The notes: generated from the letters alone by a model not told the origin. 64,000 bases of DNA from Penicillium oxalicum (GCF_001723175.1 NC_064651.1:310001-374000), one strand, 5' to 3'; counted from the stretch's first letter, positions 48,201-58,886 are shown. Program-made: numbers and translations.

Positions 48201-49380
48201 TTCCCCTGTTGAATCTGACAGCTTTCGATATTCGGGGCGAGGAGCCTTCATTGCCAGCGGAGCGTTTGCTGGACAGTGAAGATGCGCCCGCAAGTGAGCT
48301 CTTCCCTTGAGATTCCGAAGACAAGGGTCGCTTGGCGATTGAACTTGCCCGCAGCGCTGGGCCAGTCGATTCTCGTGGTTGAGAAGAAATGCCTATAATC
48401 CGAGGCTCAGAGATCTCAAATTCCTCTTTCAAGGCCTTTAATTCGTCTTCCAGCTCATCCGCTTCGTCGTCAATGTCAGCTTCATCCTCATCCGACCCTG
48501 TTTGGTAAGATTCTTCCTCAGAGTCATCCATCAACTCATCTACGTCACCGGAGTAGTTGACGGGATGTCTGATCACGGTTCCCATATCAGAAACCTCGTG
48601 ATCGGCAGGCAGCACGGAAAGCTCTTTTCCAAAAGGCACATTATTTTCCGGAAGCCATTCTTCGTCGCCGGCGCGGTCACCGTGTGGTCCGTCGTGGGCG
48701 CCGTCCTGTCCATACACTGGTCCCTGATTCCAACCGGAGAAAACAGTGCGCCGTTTTTTTCTCGGAGGGATTGTGATTGCTGGCCGGGTTGAGGTGGTCC
48801 GCTTGTAGAATGGCATACCGAACGGTACGCCATCAATGAGATGTTTGCCATCGCCCGTGATTTGATGACGGCCGCAGATTCTTCGAGCGCGAAGGTCAGC
48901 CAGCTGAAGCGCACGGATACTGTAGAGACCGAAACATGTTAGAAATTTCCATATCAAAAAAAAGCAAAGACAAAAGAGAACCAGAGAGAGTGTGAGATAT
49001 GATCATGAATGGGGGAGGGTTTCATACACAACTTCATCACCATCTCGGAGAAGGCCGTCCACTTCCATAAAGTGAAGACATTCCGATCCACCCACCTCGA
49101 CGACATAGTCTTCCAACCCCCACTGACCGCTAAATTCCGGGTCAAAGATGGTTGGTTCTGTCTCGAGTGGAACAACTTCATTCACATCTTCCAGCAACTG
49201 TGCAATTGTGTACCCTCCATTTGCAAAGGCGATGTTGGGCGTTCGCGAGGACGCGACCATCGACGCCGATGCTGGTTGATGAGATCCATATTCCCCCAGT
49301 GCCGAAGACGAGGACGTTGTTGTCCAGAGGATGCGCGTCACTGGGAGGCCATGGCGCGAGATCACGAGGTGCAGGCGCAT
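45275..49380 (-). CDS. coilin-like nuclear body protein
   Basis: Exons 49380-49028, 48919-46539 and 46467-45275 join in frame to about 1308 aa. The N-terminus starts MRLHLVISRHGLPVTRILW; after a Ser-rich insert the region TIAQLLEDVNEVVPLE, DYVVEV and LRDGDEVVIRAL has the ubiquitin-like order of the coilin N-terminal domain. A very long acidic/Ser-rich middle carries basic patches (PPRKKRRTVFSG, FKQRRRLSKLKELGILP). Near residue 780-870 there is a compact segment (DIKVGSIIAYQRLEMS, then LSEYRVAEVHEVLGDGNLKI) that resembles the Tudor-like C-terminal domain of coilin. The third exon adds a low-complexity Ser/Pro tail with a possible SUMO-interacting VIDLTQ and a poly-Lys end. The last intron (46538-46468) has a TAGTAG tandem acceptor. 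In S. pombe Mug174 has been described as coilin-like. The gene is certain; the family assignment is moderate. Confidence 0.62.
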
Positions 49381-50482
49381 GGTGCAGCTAGTGTTGGTGC
49401 TGTATGATGATCTCGGGCAGGTTTGGAGAAGCTTGGCTGTCGCGCGGTCGGTATGCGTTTCTCAATCCGCCTGCGTTTCAGAATTCAGAGCACCTCAGGG
49501 TACATCAGGTGAGCTTAAATCCAGCAATGCACAGCTCAGAGAGGTACAGTCTTTTCATGGAAGAGCTGAATTGCAGGGGATGATGCTCCAGGCCCAATTC
49601 AGCGGCCTCGACAGACTAAATCGTTCGATGGGAGAAAAGGAAGCTTCCATGATGAGGAGCGCGTGGAGGAGCGCTAACCGTGTTGGTACTAGCCCCACAT
49701 GTATAAGATCGGCGCTGTCAACCGCGCAAACAGCAAGCACCAAGGATCTCAAACCAGGCAGGAACGACCGCCTGCTTACCTGATGCATTTGAAAGCTCAA
49801 AGGATCACTACTAGTGACGAGGCAGGGAATACGTTTTTCTACCCATCGTTCATGCCGCACTGTTGTCAAATTCTTCTCTTTTATACTCCAGCCCATTCCT
49901 AAAGTGACTCCGTCGTTCATGTTCATATCGCCCACAGCCTTGATTGCAGAATGACCACCTTGTCACTTGCTAATGTTCAAACCTGCATATGGTGATCTCT
50001 TGAATCACAACGAGCCTGGTAGCAGGCTGGCAGGACTTGAAAGAACTCGGTGATGACTAGGGCAGGTACCAGGGTAACCTAGTTATATTGAAACTCGGCC
50101 GAAGCTCACAGTTATGGAGTGATTGAGGTGAGGGAATCAGCAAGACTAAATCTGGCCGATCTACACTTCGAACCGGAGCCCTATGTCAATCAAGAATTTT
50201 ATTCTATATGGTTGATTGAATTTAAAGCATTCTTTTGTAGCTGAGGGTCCATCAGAACTAAGGAATACACCACCTTTAGAAATGCAGCAGCGCTTGAATA
50301 CAACATATGCATATGGTTCACCGAGAAAAGAAATCAAGGCAAAGGGTATCAGAAACACTTCTTCCATGTTGAGAATGGCACAGACGTATGGACCACGTCG
50401 AACGAGGATCCATCCTGAATGCTATTGAAGCACGGTGGCACGGGCGGGGCAGATAAAAGAAAATGGAGGGCGTAAAGCTGTC
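49381..50482. other. interval between the coilin-like gene and the arrestin gene
   Basis: Coilin-like upstream region and arrestin 3' flank, about 1.1 kb. No supported gene on either strand. Confidence 0.5.
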
Positions 50483-52637
50483 TCAGTGCGGCATATTAGC
50501 ACTGCGGGGAACTGGCTTTCGAGCAGGTACGCCCAGATTCATGGGTCGAAGACTAGTTCGTGATGGCCGACGATCAACTTGAGCGTGGGGCTGAAGGTGT
50601 ATCTCAGAGACAGGCTCATACTGCGGGGGGCCGTCTTGATTATTTTCATGACGAGGACCTTTCATCATACTGTGGGAGCGAGTCACAGGCGACGTGGGTG
50701 GCGATCCAGAGTGCGACTCGGGAGGAGTGGTAGGCAGCATGTCAAAGGACTCGGACGAGGAACGACGTGCGCGACTTGAGGGGGCCCAAGAACCTTCAGC
50801 GGACGAGCCGTCTTCATGAAACCTTCCCATTTCGACTGGAGATTTGGAATCAGTGCCGGATTCCACAATTCTTCGGGAGGAAGAGGGATCTGGTGGGTGA
50901 TACTCGCGACGTGGTCCATCTACGGGGCTAATGTTCTCGCCCATCGCGTCCTCATAACTAGGGGGTGCGTCGTCATAGACGGCCCCTTCGCTTGCTGGAA
51001 CGGGTTGTGGAGTGGGACGTGGAGGCATTGGGGGACGTTCCTCCCCCGAGGCCTCCAGTTGCACCGGCTCTGGCGCGGGTTTTGAGGATGCGGTTTGGGG
51101 GGTTGCTGCCGCCATGGCTTCCAACAAGGCCTTTGGGGGTGCGATTCCGGAGTAAACCTTGACCGGCATTCGTAGCGGAAGTACAATCATTTGAGGCTGT
51201 TGAAGTCCGGATCAATGACTGGACGTTCGCGGGAACGGGGTTGGGGAACAAAAGCCTACCTTGATGCTGCCTGTCGTGCCGTGAGTTAATCCCACTCGGA
51301 TTTCCAACTCGTAACTTCGCTCGATATTGCACGTTTCAAAGGATGGCGCCACCGAGCTGGGAAGAGGTAAACCAGCCCACATCTTTGGATCGATGGTCCA
51401 CTCGGTGCCAGCCGTATCGCCAGGTCGACCCAGAGGGTAGCCCATGTTACTCGCGCTCATAATCACCCAAGAGCCGTTCTCTTGCCGAGTGAGATCATGC
51501 GCTAGGATCCTCGTGCATGATATCAATTCGATCTGCAGCATTTGGAGAAAAACCATTTCCGGGACATTGTTCAATTTCTTGACCAGGAGACGTAGCGGTA
51601 TGGGTTCGTTGCACGTGAGGATCGAAGGGTTGGGCAATCGGGATTCGACCGAGATACGCGGTCGTTCGGTTTTGGACTCTTGATAGGTGGTGGCGGTGGT
51701 TCGACCAAAGATGCCGCTCTTTTTCTTGGTGAGCGTTGGCGGGCTGGTAAATTGATGATGCCGGCGAGCATAGGTCTCCTCGTTTGGATTCCCGGTTCTT
51801 GGTGGCTCAATGGGAAGGAAATTTAAAGGTACGATCTGGGGAATTGTCAGAGAATCGGTTCTATCGCTCCGATTGAGGAGCGGGGCGTTGGCAGTCCGCT
51901 GCAGCGGAAATGACATACAGTTCTGATATTCTCTTTATAAAATTGAGGCCGGATCACCGTCGCTTTGATGAAATAGTCAATCTCAGCCATACCAGGGTAC
52001 CCACTCAGGGAGGGAGGAAGGGTCTTCTTGACATGTCGGTTGGTGTCGCGCGCCATTTCGACTTTGAGACCCGAGGTGACGAGGTTTGTTCGCATGCTGT
52101 TGACCGTATTGCAGGAATTATTGAATGGAAACTAAAGGCGCGGTCAGAGATCGTCTGCTTTCCAACACGAGGGAATGGACCACCAATGCGGTTGCAGACT
52201 GACCTTGAAATTGAACGGATACTCATATGAACCCGCCGCAAAAGTGTACGAGGGCGCCGGCGCCCCCGTCTGCATCACCGCTGGCGTGGGAAAGACGGTC
52301 GCTACCTTGTAAAGAATCTTATGTCTTGTTAATATACTGATATTAAAGACAGAAATTCAAATAGATACGCTCATTGGGCACTTCGATGATTCCAAATTTA
52401 GCTTGGGTGGACGGCGACACCTACTTTGTGAACCTCCAACTCGGTCCGTTTCTTGTCTGAGTTCACATGGTGTGGGTGACGAGGGCCAGAGAGCCGTGTT
52501 CGGCTCACTCCCTCCAGTTTCACCTGAATTCCCCCGATCGCGGCTTCAGTGGGCAGGTGCAGAACAACTTTGCCGGAAAGGAAGTCCAAGTTGGTGTAGT
52601 GTGTATGGCGGCTGTCCAGAAAGATTGTCGCGGACAT
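50483..52637 (-). CDS. arrestin-related trafficking adaptor with two PPxY motifs
   Basis: Alpha-arrestin that would recruit a Rsp5/HulA-type ubiquitin ligase to plasma-membrane transporters for endocytosis. Exons: 52637-52425, 52317-52204, 52131-51919, 51835-51260 and 51196-50483; every junction is phase 0, giving 609 aa. The N-terminal arrestin domain includes FLSGKVVLHLPTEAAIGGIQ, KLEGVSRTRLSGPRHP, FAAGSYEYPFNFK and FPFNNSC. The C-terminal arrestin domain includes FLPIEPPRTGNPNEETYARR, PIPLRLLVKKLNN and CNIERSYELEIRVGL. The Pro/Ser-rich tail holds PPSY at about 450-453 and PPQY at about 562-565, the WW-domain ligands of HECT ligases. The third intron (51918-51836) is 83 nt. A nearer GT/AG pair only 20 nt apart is too short to be an intron. 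Which transporter it serves is not known. Confidence 0.9.
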
Positions 52638-54186
52638 GGCGGCGCAAGCGTGGACCGTCGGGGCTTGGAGGGTGTTGCTGTCACCGACTGTGAGCTCCGA
52701 GATCTCCACGATCACTCTGCGCGGGGGAGCGAGCTTGGTTGAGGGTGAATCTGTGAATCTGTGAATCTGGAGGGGCGATCAGAGTCAGGCGCTTCTTTCC
52801 AGACGCTTTGCGGTGAGTTGGGCGTGAGAAAGACACAGCCGGAGTAATTCGATTGTGTCGGAGGGGACAAAAGGAGGGCGTGGAGCTTGCACTACCAAAA
52901 AAAAAGTAACTGAATCCCCCCCGAGTTAACGGAGATGACGTTTAGTGGTGGGATAAGCTCCAACACGCATCAACGCAGTTCGGGACTGCGGGCGGCCTGC
53001 CATTTTTATTCTGTTTGGAGGGGCTACCCAGATAAAAAGTTGACGCACCCCCCTGAAATTCGAGATCTAGATAACCACAGTTGCCCAGCTAAGTTTTGGG
53101 CTTAGAATACTACTTCCAGACTTCAAAGCCACATTTTCGGATGAATCCGTTGTAGCGTGACCTCGTCGATGACTCTTCTATAGGTTCTAGACAATCCCGT
53201 AGTTCCGGTGCTCGCAGCTGCGCCCTGTTGACCCGCCACAATGTGAGCCACGGCGGTGCATCGAACGCTTCCGGGGTTGTCCATCGGAGCTCGGGTCTTG
53301 CCAGGAAACCGACTTGATTTTGCGGTCGGGCCTGGTCATTCAGCATTGAGGAGTGAGGAGAGATGTCTCATTCAGAAGACGATGGATGACAATGCAGCTG
53401 CCTACTGAGTTGTCTTTGATTTATGTTGAGTACTCAATGGGTAACAGTCTAACAGTTCAACCGGACAGAGTCTGTCCATAGTGTAAGAAATGTTCATATT
53501 GACCCATTTCACCGCCCACCGTCATGTCGATCGGGCATTAAGAGTCAGAGACATAGAAACACGTGCACAGTTGGCTGTTAATTCCAACATTCACTGTTCA
53601 ATATTCCTGAAAATCCCGGAGATCAACCCTGGAATCCTGGGGAAAGTCCTGGGTCCCATCGATGACGGAAACAAAGTCAGTTGGCTTACGTCCACCTGCA
53701 TGACTTCACACGCCCACCTGCACCTGTGCCCAGATTGCCCGCTGGTAGCCAGTTTAGCCGCTTGGTCGCATTGTATTCCAGGCATCACCATTTCTCAGTT
53801 GATCCAGTGGTGGTCCAGAGTTTCCTGGAAGTGCGGGCTCTGCGGGCTACCCCCACGGGCTCCACCACAGCCCTGTCATGGCGCCTCTCCCGAAATGCCG
53901 AAATAGAATTGATGGGGCCATATGGATCTCGCTGGACGGGTCTATCCTGTCCAGTGAGTGGTTTGCCTGAAACCGAGGAAAAGTCAATACTAGACTTCAC
54001 CACATGGATCGACGTTGCGATGAAGAATGCTCTGCTCTGATATTCTAGATGTATATCATCCTCAGAGGGTATCGTACAGGAACTCGAAAACCATCTAGCG
54101 TACAGTCGGTCTTTCAGAAGCGAAAACAGGATTGAATAGCGGGAAGAAAGAGAGATCGATCCAGACAGCCCCGGTCATAGTTCATA
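52638..54186. other. 1.5 kb gene-free interval between arrestin and lipase genes
   Basis: Arrestin upstream region and lipase 3' flank. Frames at 53490-53906 and 53681-54040 (+) and 53110-53346 (-) lack domains, overlap each other and have no splice extension. I do not call them. Confidence 0.5.
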
Positions 54187-55823
54187 TCATAGACCCTCCT
54201 TGGCCAGCATATCTACCATGCCGACTGAATGTTAGTCCACATGACCTGCGGCAGCCAATGTGCCTCATTCCTAGCCCACACGTACCTGCGATATCCAAAT
54301 AAAATGCAATCGCATTGAATTGCCGCGGCTGGCCCGTCAACTCCGCCGCCAACCACTTCAATCGGTTTGTCCAGTTGATCAGGTCGAGATGGCTGACTCC
54401 CACCAACGTCCCCTTATATCCCGTTTCACCTCCCCACAAGCTGCTGGCCACACTGACGAGTCCATCATTGGGACCTTCTGCTTCAGTCAGGATCCGGTGC
54501 GACAGTCGAAAGACAGACCAGAAGCTCGGTTGGATTGATGCCCCGTAAGAAAAGTATCTGTTCGTGTAGAAATCTTCAATTTCTGGATCACATCACACAG
54601 AAGGCTGTAGAGTCCGGGATCTTACCGGACGTCATCAATGTCTGGCGTGTTCGGGTTGAATTCCTCGGACATGAATTTTCTCGTCAGCTGGGCAAAGGCG
54701 CCAGTGGAAACGTTGAGTTTGTTGAGAGTGTAGTAGATTTGAGGCAAAATTTCGGCTGTATTTGTGAGCCAACTCGCAAATGTTACACTGCGTCAACACC
54801 TGTAGTCAAACGTACTTCCTATTTGGTCAAAACAGAAATCCGCTACCGCAGAGCCTGTCCAGGAGGATGAGTTAGCTGTGGCATAAGTGTCAGGGCTAAG
54901 AATGACCATTCGTGGCAGAGATATACCTCGATGAGGCGTTGCAATAGTCGTGAGCGACAAGACCTTGAATTTCTGCGGCTGCAGACGACTGATCATGTAG
55001 CGCGAATCCAGACCACTTTCAAGGCAAGGTTAGACTAAATGCCAACAGAAGAAAGTCGGCGACGGCCATATCTCACCCCTATATCTTCTATGAGCGCTTT
55101 GTCAAAGATTGCCAACTATCAAATGTAAAACTCACCATGCTGTGTCTGTAACACCCGTCGTTTGATTAGCTTTCCAGATCGATCATAAATTCGATGGAAA
55201 TTGAACATACGCAATGATATTCACATCCTTCCCTTGCGCCCCGATTTCAATATCGCGCGCCAGTTCCTCCGCACGTTCTTCGATGGAGCCCGAGGGGGGC
55301 ACTGTTGCTGTGATTACTTCCACACCTTTTGCCGTCAGAGCTTCTTTGATTCCGCGCCAATACTGGACACCGGGGAGATAGGGCCCTGCCAGTCGAAGCT
55401 CATCAAACCCAAGTAGACCGTGCGCGAGCACAATCGGGTGCTTTGGGGCCGCTGAATCAATATTTTTTTGTCAACAAGAATACCTAATCACGGTCATCGT
55501 CCCGGTTGTCTCCAGCGCGTACCATAATTATCTCGGATAAGCGAGTATTGATCATGGATCACCCGGCCATGATCCTCTAAGCGCGGCTCGAGGATGGATT
55601 TCGAGGCGTCTTGTGCTGAACTATATGATCGAAAAGGAAGACAGCGAGCTCTACTACCTTGAGCTTGTTGAACTATGCATCTTTTAGCTGATCTGGAGAT
55701 ATGAGCTGCATATCCCATGGTTGGCTCGTTTGCGCAAAATAGTCGCGGACTGGATGGAGGAATGACGCAACGCATCCACGAATATAAAGTTGAATGCCTG
55801 AGGCTGTCATGATTGAAGATCAT
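54187..55823 (-). CDS. TGL2-like mitochondrial triacylglycerol lipase, with a frame problem at the exon 3/4 junction
   Basis: Serine lipase of the alpha/beta-hydrolase fold. Exons: 55823-55523, 55451-55211, 55145-55136 (10 nt), 55015-54927, 54854-54816 (39 nt), 54755-54626, 54557-54286 and 54212-54187; about 368 aa if the frame is continuous. The N-terminus is Arg/Ser-rich and mitochondrial-presequence-like (SRSAKRCIVQQAQGSRARCL); ATGs at 55823, 55775 and 55718 are all possible starts. Motifs: PIVLAHGLLGFDELRLAG (oxyanion region), NIIAHSM with the nucleophilic Ser, GLDSRYMISRLQP, TIATPHRG, GPNDGLVSVASSLWGG and GVSHLDLINW with the catalytic His. The 10-nt exon ends in ATG before GTGAGT in phase 0. 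The following acceptor AAAG|TGGTCTGG leaves one base before the GLDSRYM frame, so the written sequence shifts there. All other junctions agree. It is either a lesion or a 1-2 nt sequence error. Confidence 0.82.
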
Positions 55824-56275
55824 CGGAAGCCCGACTCCGCGGGATGGAGAGATTATGGCCTCGATTGACGGATGAATTCTGGTGAACGTTTCTGTTTAAG
55901 AGTTCAGAATACCAGATGATTTTCTTAGAAAATGAAATACAATCTATGTCGATGCCCACTGACGTTGACAAGGGAGTCAATATGCCTATTCCGATGAGGA
56001 AATGCCTGTCTTCTGACCTCGGTTGACAACTGCACTGCGTAGAGCGGAGTCATGAAGAAACAGCATATAAGCTCATATATAAATGACAGCTAGTTTGTGT
56101 CTCCCGCACAGGGTCAAGACATGAAGTATCTCGTCAATCTTTGGGTATCATATGCGCCAAAGAAGGAAAAAGGATTCACCTGTGTCGGATATTAATGAAC
56201 AAGGCATGACAACGTAGTATGTTCTAAATAGGGCGGCCATAAATAAGGTGCAATACAATCAGACAGTTCAAAGCT
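55824..56275. other. interval between lipase and V-ATPase subunit G
   Basis: Upstream of the lipase gene and downstream of the V-ATPase G gene. It is AT-rich and shows no coding frame. Confidence 0.5.
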
Positions 56276-56955
56276 CTATGCCTTTGCGATCTTCTCAGGC
56301 ACCTTGGGCTTCACATCGGTTGTCGCCTTGATAAGATCCTCAACAACCTTGTCGCCCTGCTTCTTGCCAGCCGCCTCGATCTCCTTCAACTTCTCCTGCG
56401 CCTCCTTGTCGGCATCTTCCTCAGCCTTCTTGTATCCACTCGAGTGCTTCAAGATGATGAGCAATTAGCCAAAAAAAACACGCCCTGCTGAATCCACGGT
56501 GACATGTCCTACCTCCGCCTCAAACTTCTTGTATTCCTCCTCCTTCTGGTTGCGGTACTCTTCGATCTCCTTCTGGGCCTCGGCTTTGGCGTCTCTTATC
56601 CGCTTGGTGCGGTCTATTAGGCGAAAAAAATGTCAGGTCGAGTCTTCCACGTCGCTAGATAGTTCTATGTCATACATTCCCGAGCTATTGATGGTCGAGT
56701 TTGTCAGTATGTAATAGCAATATGCACAAGCGAACAACACTGGAATCGACGAACCTTGTTGCACAATCTTCTGCGCCTCCCTCTCGGCCTGAGAAAATTG
56801 TCAATACACCTGCGCATGTCGCTGTTCACTTGCTAGCACATACGTCAAGGAGGGTCTGGATGCCCGCGGAGTTCTGAGCCGACTAGATTGACATATTATG
56901 TTAGTGTATCGGTTCAAAATCCATGCCTCCTTGGCTCTTTCCACCAGCTTACCAT
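56276..56955 (-). CDS. vma10: V-type ATPase subunit G (peripheral stalk)
   Basis: Stator subunit of the vacuolar proton pump, paired with subunit E. I read six coding exons: 56955-56953 (the ATG alone), 56882-56844, 56788-56755, 56684-56676 (9 nt), 56613-56513 and 56446-56276; all phases match, giving 118 aa, the usual length. The protein starts M-SAQNSAGIQTLLD, continues AEREAQKIVQQ, then AREY from the 9-nt exon, then RTKRIRDAKAEAQKEIEEYR and KKFEAEHSSGYKKAEED. It is a long amphipathic coiled coil, typical of subunit G. Without the 9-nt exon the frame still stays open but loses the family motif Q-A-R-x-Y-R (it would read QQDRTKR). Divergent from PET117, with 300 bp between start codons. Identity secure; the microexon is inferred from frame, splice sites and motif. 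Confidence 0.92.
56676..56684 (-). other. vma10: 9-nt microexon of vma10
   Basis: CTCGGGAAT flanked by AG (56686-56685) and GTATGA (56675-56670) on the minus strand. It takes a leftover G from exon 3 and gives its last T to exon 5, creating codons GCT CGG GAA TAC (Ala-Arg-Glu-Tyr), exactly the family motif position. Flanking introns are about 70 and 62 nt. Confidence 0.8.
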
Positions 56956-57255
56956 GTTGATCCGGGGTATCTTGTTCGGATCTGGGTATAATTGGAATGA
57001 CGAGGAGACGATGCTACTGCGGCGACAGGAATGCGGAGCTTGGAGCTCGATCAGCCACGCATGGCGGGCCCCCAAAGCGGTGGGGATGTGTACTGCCGGT
57101 CTCTTCCGCCTGATGACCGCGCGATTCTCCGCCGCTGCGTTTCTGACTGTGATGTTTAGAGCTACTCAAGATTGCTTCCATTCTCATTTACTTTCCAGAC
57201 GATTGTCTTGTTTGATTTTTTCAGATTCAGCGACAGTTTTTATCTTGCATGGAAG
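56956..57255. promoter_or_regulatory. divergent promoter of vma10 and pet117
   Basis: 300 bp between opposite start codons, serving a V-ATPase subunit and a cytochrome oxidase assembly factor. No site is recognised with confidence. Confidence 0.45.
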
Positions 57256-57589
57256 ATGTCTCGAGCGTCGAAATTGACATTGGCAGCCACAGGTCTGGGC
57301 ACTGCAGGCATCATCTACTTTGTTCACTGGACTCAAGAGAATGACCGAAAGGCATGTATTCCAACCTGAGGAATGATGCACACGCCAGCTAACATGATAC
57401 TCGTGAAATTGCCAGGCCATGCACAAGGGTGTTGAACGCGACATGGAAAAGCAGCGAATCCGTCAAGAGCGACAGGCCGAGTTCGAGCTGCAAAAACGCC
57501 TCGAGGAGGAATACCTCAAACTTCAGACTGTGCACAGTACGACCGATACGTTGGACTCAGGAAGTCAGGGCACGAGAACTGGTTCATGA
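57256..57589 (+). CDS. pet117: PET117-like cytochrome c oxidase assembly factor
   Basis: Small mitochondrial inner-membrane protein needed for complex IV assembly. Exon 1 is 57256-57351 and exon 2 57416-57589, together 89 aa. The N-terminus MSRASKLTLAATGLGTAGII is a membrane anchor, followed by YFVHWTQENDRKAMHKGVER and a charged coiled coil (QRIRQERQAEFELQKRLEEE), as in PET117. The 64-nt intron appears to use a GC donor (AAG|GCATGT) with acceptor GCCAG and a good GCTAACAT branch site. The nearby GT donor would shift the frame. The gene layout and length fit the family. Confidence 0.85.
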
Positions 57590-58354
57590 CCATCATATGA
57601 GCGACCTATGGCTGCAGCTGGACATACGGCCCCCTTTCTGCGGTGGGATGATCCCATAGCGCCAGCGCAATGTCCATTCGATAGGCCCGGAATGTCCCAA
57701 CAATTTCGAAACTGTCTGTATGACTTCGTTTCATGTGGAAACTTCTAGGGGTTCTTGATGATACATATAACCTGGAGTGCTTTGTACAATACGGATATGC
57801 CCCGATGTACGATATATGTGGTTGCGGATTAGCGACACCATCTTATTACAACAAAATACCTCGACTCTCATCCGCTGCCCTCTAAGAATAGATGAAATCT
57901 TATGTGCATATTGAGTGACATTGGGACTTTCGATTCAGATATTGGGGCAACAAGCGAGTTTCTACAAATAGATGGTAATATCATACGTCCTGTCTGACGT
58001 CGATCCTCTGCCGCCTTATAAGTTGAGGTTGGCAAGAATTAGAGATGCTTAGATACAGGCCTGCGCTTGTCATACTTCGATCTTCGATTGGTAGCAAGTG
58101 TAAAGAAGGTGGATGATCTCTGCTTTCTTTCCGTGGGGCATGGGCCAGAAATGCGATTCTTTGAGGTTTCTGAGAGCTCTTATCGACTAGGCGGCGGACA
58201 AGGCGCTGTGTGAATTGGTCAGCCTCATCATGTCCACTCAATCAATCGCGGAAACGATTCTTCAATCTTTCTGCTGCAGCCTTGTTTGCCCAAGACGCTC
58301 TGCTTTAAACTCAGTAAATCGGACCGACTCCCTCCGTCCGGCCGGCTACTACCG

Positions 58355-58377
58355 GAGGCCGGCTGAATTCCGGCCTC
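58355..58377. repeat. palindromic CCGG element, left copy
   Basis: Arms GAGGCCGG and CCGGCCTC around a 7-nt spacer. Its right part, AATTCCGGCCTCA, recurs in reverse complement in the copy at 58863-58886. More CCGG motifs precede it (58338-58355). It could be a terminal repeat of a small element, or an operator for a zinc-cluster regulator, whose half-sites are often CGG/CCG. Confidence 0.75.
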
Positions 58378-58862
58378 ATGACGCTAGGGAAGTTTAAATA
58401 TGGCTTCTCCACCAATCATCAGTGCGGACCTGGATCTCGAAGCTTGGCGTCGAAGAGCATTTATACATGGCCAGTTCAATCCACCACTATTAGGGGTTCA
58501 TTTACGAATCCAAGGCCAGCTGAAATGATTTACGAGAACTCGGAAACTTATTCAACAGTATGTGATGGTGTTTTCACAACAGAGTGGCAAAAAATGGATC
58601 GTTCTCGCGAACGTTGCGGCTCCTAGCACATTACTATAATAGGACTAGCGCGTCCCGTGATACTCTGTTGCCCTTCTCTCAAAGGCAACTATAGAAAGCA
58701 TCAAGATAGACAAAATTGAGTGGAAATGACCGGTTTCGAGGTATGTCAGACATAAAAGTTGCGCAGGATGAGCTCCATCAACATCCAGCTCTTACAAACT
58801 CAGTTTGGGTCCGAAGATCACAAGATCCCGCAAGTCGCGTTCTTTTTCGTAATGGTGGACTT

Positions 58863-58886
58863 GAGGCCGGAATTGATACCGGCCTC
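58863..58886. repeat. palindromic CCGG element, right copy
   Basis: Arms GAGGCCGG and CCGGCCTC around an 8-nt spacer, 243 bp upstream of the IDO start codon. In reverse complement it shares AATTCCGGCCTCA with the left copy, so the two copies face each other about 0.5 kb apart. Confidence 0.75.

Noticed and set aside
51899..51918. GT...AG pair 20 nt apart in the arrestin gene
   Set aside because: Far too short for a spliceosomal intron; the 83-nt intron 51918-51836 gives the conserved NIRT-IVPLNFLPIEPP reading.
53490..54040. Overlapping 138- and 119-codon + frames
   Set aside because: They overlap in different frames, lack any domain and sit in the interval between arrestin and lipase.
58400..58528. 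42-codon frame between the two CCGG palindromes
   Set aside because: Protein-like in feel (MASPPIISADLDLEAW) but too short and without a recognised family or splice continuation; kept only as a note in the repeat finding.
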